Part shown: in pieces, positions 57,326 through 64,000 of the stretch | Position numbering within the stretch: position 1 is the first letter of the stretch | How the letters are laid out: the number at the start of each line of letters is the position of its first letter | Origin: Anaeromyces robustus | Lineage: Eukaryota; Neocallimastigomycota; Neocallimastigomycetes; Neocallimastigales; Neocallimastigaceae | Assembly (NCBI GenBank): GCA_002104895.1 | Contig: MCFG01000305.1 | Location: 22,425 to 86,424, forward strand | Length of the DNA stretch: 64,000 nucleotides | Direction of reading: 5' to 3' | Translations under genes and position numbers: made by a program | Notes under the pieces: model-generated | The model's input: the letters and a program-made list of their open reading frames with translations, nothing else | The model's database searches: none | Told to the model about the DNA's origin: nothing

Positions 57326-58125
57326 TTTAATATTAATTTTATTTAATATAAATAAGAATATAAATAAATATGATATTTCGTATATATATTTCTTTTTTTC
57401 TTTTTTATTTTTTTTTATAATTTATTCAATTAAGATATTAAAATTTATTATAATTAGAAATAAAAAAAAAAATTAAGGAAAAAATTAAAGCATTTAAATA
57501 TAAATAGTAAAATATTATGAAGTTTTTAAAATCATGTAAATATATAAGAAATACTTTAATTAAAAATTATATTTAGTTTTATAGAAAGTTATTTTAAGTT
57601 ATATTTACAGTAATTATTATTATTATTATTATTCTTATTCTTATTATTATTATTATTATTTAAACAAATATAATAATATTAAAACATAAACAATTTTAAC
57701 TTTTAATTAAAAAATAATTATTATTTTGAAATCTAATTATTTAAATTTAAATGATGTATATAAATTTAGATAGGATAATTGAGAATTTCTTTAATCGAAT
57801 AAATAACTTTAAATTAATGTAAACAAATGTATGATATAAACAAACCAAATATATTAAAGTTTAATTAAAAATTTAAATAATAATATGATTATGCTTTTTT
57901 ATATATAAAGTAAATATGAAATAGTAGTATTGTTAATTTAAATAAATATATTTTTTTTTTAGCCATAATTAATATTATATAAATAAAATATTTTAATAGT
58001 TCATTGTTTATAATAAAATTTTGTTTCAAATGTTTCATCATCTATAAAATGGAAATAATATTACAACTATGATAATTATTATTATTATTGATATTAATTA
58101 TAATTTTTTATTTATCTAATATATA

Positions 58126-58157
<32 letters not shown>

Positions 58158-59809
58158 TCTTTTATTATTATAATTATTATTATTGTTATTATTATAATCA
58201 TAATTATTATTATTATTATTATTTATTATTATTATTATTATACCTTTTATAAAAAAATATAAACAAAAGCAAAAGACAAACAAAAAAGACAATTTTTAAT
58301 TATATAAACTTTTTAAAATTTTAAAAAAATTGTATTATTTTGATAACCGATAATCATTTAATTCTTTAAAAATTTTTTTCGGTAAACATATAATAATAAA
58401 CTTTTAAAAAAAATTTTTAGTATTAATTCATATTATATTAATATATATTTTAAAGTTTTTTAGTTTAGAAGGATTAAATAAATAAAAAGAAACAAATGTA
58501 ATGCGCAGCATATGAATATTAATAAAAATTTAATATATTAATATATATTTATTTACTGGTTAAAACAAAAGTAAATAATTATAAAAAATTAACTTATTTA
58601 TTTTTTTTTATTATTTATATTTTATCCTTTACTGTTTATTTTTTTTAATTTATTTATTAATGTAATTTCTTAAATATTCTTTATATAATCTTTATTAATG
58701 CATCTATGCATCTAGTTTTTTCTTTATAATTATTATCATAATAACAATTTTTTTAGATTAAATTTTATTTTTCTATTATAAACTTTATTTTCCAATTTAT
58801 AATAATATATTCTTATAATATAAAAAAATCTATTGAATATCTAAATGCATTTAGATATAAAGTTTATTCATTATATATATATATATTTATATAAGTCATA
58901 GTGACATTAAAATTATAAATATATTAAATGTATAGAGTAGAATATTTTTTCTAATTATAAATTAGTATTTATAATATCTGAATACATTTAAATAAATTTA
59001 ATGCATTTCATTTATATATATAAAAAGAATAAACTTATATTAGAATTATATATTTAAACTGATAATATAATGTATTTATATATTATAAAATGAAAATATT
59101 AATAAATATAAAACTCAGCAATATATCTACAATATATACTAACTATAAATATAATATATATCTCAAATAGTAATAATTATTCTTTTTAATGAATTAACGA
59201 ATTTCTTTATATATCCTGCAGAATTAAAATATATAAAAATTTGGTTATATAATGCTTATTTTTTTTTCTTTCTTTAATTATTATAAATGAATATTCCAAA
59301 ATTAATAATCCAAAATTATAATTAATCTTCATCAATTCTTAAATACTTCTCTGTTAAATCTATCTAATTTCTTTTATATATTTTTACCATTCAGACATTA
59401 TTAATATTTTTTATATTTGTATTGATAAAAACATAAATTAAATAAAAACATAAATTAAATAAAAACAATTAATTTATACTATTTAGTCACGTGAATAATA
59501 AATAATTAATAATTTATCAAGGTGGTTTTTTAAAATAAAACTAATAAATAATATATAAAAATAATAATAATTAAATAATATTTTGGTTATATTATTTAAA
59601 ATATTTAATTTTTTTTTGTTAATTAATTTTATTTTATTATACATATAATAATAGTAATAATAATATCATTTAAAGCTCTTTAAAACTCAAAGGAACATAA
59701 ATAAAAATATAACAATAATTTTTTTAAAATAATAATTTTAGAAAGTCCATACATTATTATTATTATTATTCAAACAAACAATTATTAATTAAACTTTTTA
59801 AAATCAATA

Positions 59810-59843
<34 letters not shown>

Positions 59844-60247
59844 TTTTTGATTACCGATAAACTTTTATTATTATAAGCTTTTTATTTCGGTATAATAATA
59901 ACATTAATAATAAACCTAAATATTTATATAATTAATATTTAGGTTTATTTGTTTTTGCGCATTTTTTTTATTTATTTAATCCTTCTGAACTAATAAAAAA
60001 AGAATTGAGAAAAAAATAATGTATTGCGCAGTAAATAATTGTAAATAAAAATTTAATATATTTTAATATTATATATAATTATTAATTAATAAAAAAAGTT
60101 AAATATTTTTTTTGTTTATTTTTTTTTTTAATTAATTTATCTGAAAATTATATTAGTATTACTTTTTTATTTTTATTTACAATTATTTAATAAATAATTG
60201 CAAATAAAAACTTCTATTAATATAATATATTATTATGAAATGATAGT
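57326..60247. other. AT-rich spacer with ATT satellites and an inverted dispersed repeat
   Basis: No gene seen. ATT-type microsatellites lie at 57614-57660, 58078-58240 and 59752-59845. Segments 58461-58510 and 59956-59992 are inverted copies (AGAAGGATTAAATAAATAAA with a nearby ATGCGCA). A 14-bp inverted repeat (TAAACCTAAATATT) lies at about 59911-59947. Confidence 0.6.
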
Positions 60248-60442
60248 TTATTCATTATATGTATTTATATGATCATCTGAATTTATACTAACCGTATCAT
60301 AATTCTGATTATTTCCATTTCTTCTATATACTGGATTTGCCCTTGGTCTTATATTACTATAACCTGAACTATTACTAAGTTGATCATTCCATCCTTGAGC
60401 TCTAGGTGGTGGTGGTTGTGGTTGAGAATTCCATTGTTGTGA
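60248..60442 (-). pseudogene. C-terminal exon fragment, unrecognised
   Basis: The minus strand from 60442 to a TAA at 60248 is open for about 65 codons of clearly protein-like, GC-richer sequence: a Gln/Pro-rich start (QPQPPPPRAQGWNDQ), a basic middle (RPRANPVYRRNGN) and an acidic end (SDDHINTYNE). There is no ATG in frame and no AG acceptor directly upstream, and the flanks are plain AT-rich DNA. It looks like the cytoplasmic tail of a lost membrane protein gene, or a last exon whose partner I could not find. Confidence 0.45.
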
Positions 60443-60774
60443 TCATATTAATTACATTAGAAATTTATTATTATACAAAGAGTATATTAAAATAAAGTAT
60501 TTTATAGTATAAAATATATAATGTCTGAATACATTTAGAATAAAGTTTATTTTATTTTGGTTCCCACTAAATTTTTTTTTCTTTATCTTTTTTTTTTATT
60601 ACTTAATAATCAGACAACATTTATTTTTAAAATATTTAAAATTTTATATTTTCATTTTAATGACAAGAAAAAATAATAATATTTTTATTTATAATTAAAT
60701 ATATTTAAATAATATATAAAAAGATTATTTAATGATAATAATTAATAATAATGATATATAATAAATAATAATAA

Positions 60775-60814
<40 letters not shown>

Positions 60815-60889
60815 GTAATAATGACATAAATAAAATAATAATAATAATAATGGTTAATAATAATAAATAATAATAATAATAATAATAAT

Positions 60890-60926
<37 letters not shown>

Positions 60927-62667
60927 TATAAATAATAAAAATAATAGGTAATTGAAAGTACATGGATTAGATATTTTTATTTTTAAAAATATATGGAAAT
61001 CTATTAATATTTTAAAAAAATATGTATATATAATATATTAATATTATTTAATATAATAAAATAAAATTACATATAAACAAACAATATTAATTTTAAAATA
61101 TATATCATTATTTTTATATATTTTATTTTATTATTAAATAATAAGATTTATTTATTTTATTTTATATTTATTTTACATATCCATTAAAATTAAAATTCAT
61201 TATTTAATAATTGAAAAATAAATTTTTTTTAATTATATTTATAATTAATTAATAAAAATATAAATATCAAATTATAAAATTTTAATAATAATAATTTTTT
61301 AATTAAAATTATACTTTTCCTTTGTAATTAATTATTATTATTTTTGTCTTTTTCTTAAGACAACATAATTTGAATTATATTAATTTTTTTATATTTAATT
61401 GCAATTAATTCAAATTATGTTTTCATAAAAAAAAATAAATATAATTAAAGAAATTAAAATCATTAATTTATTTATTTTTCAATAAACATATATATTTCTG
61501 CTCTATTTTGAAAACATCGTCCATTTCATATTTAAAACTGTTAAATAAAAGAGAATATTTTTATATTATACTGTTATTCAACGATAATTGAAAATCCATA
61601 ATTATGTATTAATAATTACTTTAAAAGATTTCAATATTATAATAAATAAATTCTTTATATATTTTAATTTTAAAATAAAAAATGAAAGATTAATTAATAA
61701 ATTAAAGTCATTAATTTTATACAAAATACAAAAATTATAATAAAATCAAAAAAATATATATATATTTATTTTTTATATTTTATATTTTTATTATTATTTT
61801 TTATTTTTTATTTTTTATTTCTGATTTTTTTTTTTTCTATTTTGATTATTATTTACAGATTATTACATAAATTAAAATCTTTTTCTTTTATTAAAGCTAC
61901 TGGTTAATTTTTTTTATTTATTGTTGTAATGGTTTAATTTTTTTTTTGTTATTGCTTTGTTTTTGTTTTTCTTTGTTTTACTTGTTTTTGCTTTGTTTTT
62001 GCTTTGTTTTTGTTTTTCTTTGTTTTACTTGTTTTTGCTTTGTTTTTGCTTTGTTTTTGTTTTTCTTTGTTTTACTTGTTTTTGCTTTGTTTTTGCTTTG
62101 TTTTTCTTTTTTTTTTTTTCTTTTTTATTATTTCTTTTTCCTGCATATTCTATTTTTTTTAAAGTTTTTGTTTTCTTTTTTTTTTTTTTTAATACTTTTA
62201 TTTTGATAAAATTATGTAATAATGTCATTTAAATAATAATTTTATAAGATATCTTTAATTTAAATTAATATTTATACTTTTTATTTTTAAATTATATATA
62301 TATTTGTAGGAAAAAAAAAACATTTCTTTTTGTTAGTAATAAAGAAATGTATAGGTTTATTCTTCACAATGAATGAATTGAATTATTGATTATATATCAC
62401 ATAGTAAAAAACAACCTATGAAATGAGTTAATTCTATTTTTAGTATAAACCATTATTTAAATGATTTAAATGAATAAAAAAAAAATATGTATATATGTAT
62501 ATATATATATATTTTTTTTTCTAGAATTTATATATATTTTTTTTTCAAAAACAATCAAATGTATATAGAAAAAATAATTTATTTATTAAACAAATTAATA
62601 TTTTTTTCTTTCTTTTTTTTTTTAAAAAAAAAAAAAAAAATTACGTTTCATTTAATTGCATTTTATT
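60443..62667. other. AT-rich spacer
   Basis: No gene seen. AAT microsatellites lie at 60776-60935 and the minisatellite at 61954-62105 (listed). An inverted repeat AATTTGAATTATATTAAT/...AATTCAAATTATG lies at about 61367-61419. Confidence 0.6.
61954..62105. repeat. Minisatellite, 47-bp unit, about 3.2 copies
   Basis: The unit begins GCTTTGTTTTTGTTTTTC; copies start at 61954, 62001 and 62048. Confidence 0.92.
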
Positions 62668-63927
62668 TTAAACTTCAACTTCAGTTTCACCACCAAGGAA
62701 AGTTGGAAGTGATTTTCCTTCTCTTTTCCATTGAGCATATTCTGCTGTAGAAGCAAATATAACATCACCTGAAGAATTAAGAGCTGTTTCTAAAGAATCT
62801 TGAATTACACCAATAATAAAACCTACACCAACAACTTGCATAGCAACATCAGCATTGACACCAAAGAGTGAACAAGCCATTGGAATAAGAAGAAGAGAAC
62901 CACCAGCAACACCAGATGCACCACAAGCAGCTAATGTTGCAATAAATACAAGTACTAAAGTAGTTATTAATGGAATTTTAATACCAACTGTATTAGCAGC
63001 AGCAAGAGCCATTACAGCAATAGTAATAGCAGCACCATTCATATTAATTGTAGCCCCTAATGGAATAGAAACAGCATACATTTCTTTATCCATACCAAGT
63101 CTTTTACAAAGATCCATATTAACAGGAATATTAGCAGCGGAACTTCTAGCAAAGAAAGCAGTAATACCAGATTCCTTTAAACATCTTAAAACTAATGGAT
63201 AAGGATTTGTTCTGAGAACGATAGCAACAAGAATTGGATTAATAATAAGACATGAGAATAACATACAACCTACTAAAAGAAGAAGAAGTTTTCCATAATC
63301 GGTGAAAATAGATAAACCATTTTTACTAACATTTTCATAAACTAAACCCATAATACCAAATGGAGCAAGATTAATAATCCATTTAACAGTGATTGAAACA
63401 ATATTTGAAATATCTTCTAAAATATTTTTAGTAGGATCAGCAGCTACTTGTCTAGCAGCAATACCGAAAACTACAGCCCAGAAAAGAATACCAATATAAC
63501 GAGCATCTACAACAGAAGAAATTGGATTTGAAACCATATTAATAAGAAGATTTGAAAGTACTTCACCTACACCTGTTGGAACAGATTCAGCTTCATGTTG
63601 ATCTTCTTTAGATAATTTAATAGTTTGTGGGAATATATAACTTCCAACGACGGCAACCACAGAAGCAAGAAGAGTACTTAAAAGGTAAAGAACAATAACT
63701 AAAACAAATCTTCTATCAAGTTTATCATTGGCTTGTGCAAGTGCAGAAATAACAAGTACAAATACAAGTACTGGAGCAACAGCTTTTAATGCACCAACAA
63801 ATATACTACCTAATAATGAAATAACGTCTAAATTTTTAAATAATAATCCAAGAACCGCACCAATAATTAAACCACATATGATTCTCCAAATTAAGCTTAT
63901 ACTGTTATACTTTTTAATGATATTCAT
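62668..63927 (-). CDS. sstT: Na+/serine-threonine symporter, SstT type
   Basis: 419 residues, intronless, from the ATG at 63927. The protein matches the SstT branch of the dicarboxylate/amino acid:cation symporter family in length and in conserved segments: a FVGALKAVAPVLVFVLV N-terminal helix, SSVVDARYIGILFWAVVFG, FFARSSAANIPVN, the PLGATINMNGAA box and the C-terminal NSSGDVIFA segment, with about eight membrane helices and two re-entrant loops. SstT takes up serine and threonine with sodium. It is a bacterial family, so acquisition from gut bacteria is likely; the host-like codon use and AT-rich third positions show it has adapted. The start lies just after a TA-rich leader. Confidence 0.93.
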   Translation of the reverse strand: MNIIKKYNSISLIWRIICGLIIGAVLGLLFKNLDVISLLGSIFVGALKAVAPVLVFVLVISALAQANDKLDRRFVLVIVLYLLSTLLASVVAVVGSYIFPQTIKLSKEDQHEAESVPTGVGEVLSNLLINMVSNPISSVVDARYIGILFWAVVFGIAARQVAADPTKNILEDISNIVSITVKWIINLAPFGIMGLVYENVSKNGLSIFTDYGKLLLLLVGCMLFSCLIINPILVAIVLRTNPYPLVLRCLKESGITAFFARSSAANIPVNMDLCKRLGMDKEMYAVSIPLGATINMNGAAITIAVMALAAANTVGIKIPLITTLVLVFIATLAACGASGVAGGSLLLIPMACSLFGVNADVAMQVVGVGFIIGVIQDSLETALNSSGDVIFASTAEYAQWKREGKSLPTFLGGETEVEV

Positions 63928-64000
63928 TTTTTCTATATATATATATATTTATTTTTTTTTTTTTTTTCACTACTAATATATTTTTCCTTTTTTTTTTTTT

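Overview
The window looks like nuclear DNA of an anaerobic gut fungus (Neocallimastigomycota; genus not resolved). The evidence is an extremely AT-rich sequence in which only genes and mobile elements rise above the background, long homopolymers and ATT/TTTA microsatellites, short GT-AG introns, and a typical gene set: CotH-family surface proteins, hevein-type chitin-binding modules (CBM18), polysaccharide deacetylases, Thr-rich linkers, and bacterial-type genes that appear acquired (phage-tail-type lysozyme domain, SstT amino-acid symporter). This assignment is an inference from gene content.

Layout. 1-2853: 3' part of a LINE with an intact poly(A) tail. 3.5-7.0 kb: decayed remnants (LINE endonuclease relic, two broken secreted-protein genes, a leucine-rich-repeat pseudogene) and a minisatellite. 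9.6-14.7 kb: a three-exon gene joining a secreted CotH-like domain to a membrane-embedded family 2 glycosyltransferase; I see the fusion directly from compatible splice phases and homology on both sides of intron 2. 15.3-20.1 kb: a complete, young Ty1/copia retrotransposon with 197-bp LTRs that read as identical, a 5-bp target duplication and one frameshift. 23.0-29.0 kb: a 1991-residue secreted chitin-binding/deacetylase protein with four CBM18 modules and seven NodB domains that alternate intact and catalytically degraded versions. 29.4-30.6 kb: a candidate non-autonomous DNA transposon with GC-richer 15-bp subterminal arrays. 30.6-39.0 kb: AT-rich DNA with microsatellites, large hairpins, an LTR remnant and a MITE-like element. 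39.1 kb: a 99-residue orphan gene. 43.7-47.4 kb: an LRR protein with one repeat per exon, ending in four CBM18 modules. 48.4-51.0 kb: a secreted protein of twelve Cys-rich repeats, a CBM1-like module and a phage-tail-type lysozyme domain. 52.6-53.0 kb: a small Thr-rich secreted protein. 55.0-57.3 kb: a canonical CotH-family protein with a GPI-anchor signal. 62.7-63.9 kb: an SstT-type Na+/serine-threonine symporter.

Most intact genes here act at the cell surface or outside the cell: chitin binding, chitin deacetylation, a wall-polymer-type glycosyltransferase, CotH coat-type proteins, and an anti-bacterial or peptidoglycan-directed module. A recurring theme is loss of catalytic residues inside otherwise well-kept domains: NodB type-B domains, the CotH half of the fusion, and the lysozyme domain. 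Whether these neighbours form a functional cluster cannot be told from the sequence. Stretches between genes are mostly above 80% A+T and I see no tRNA or rRNA gene.
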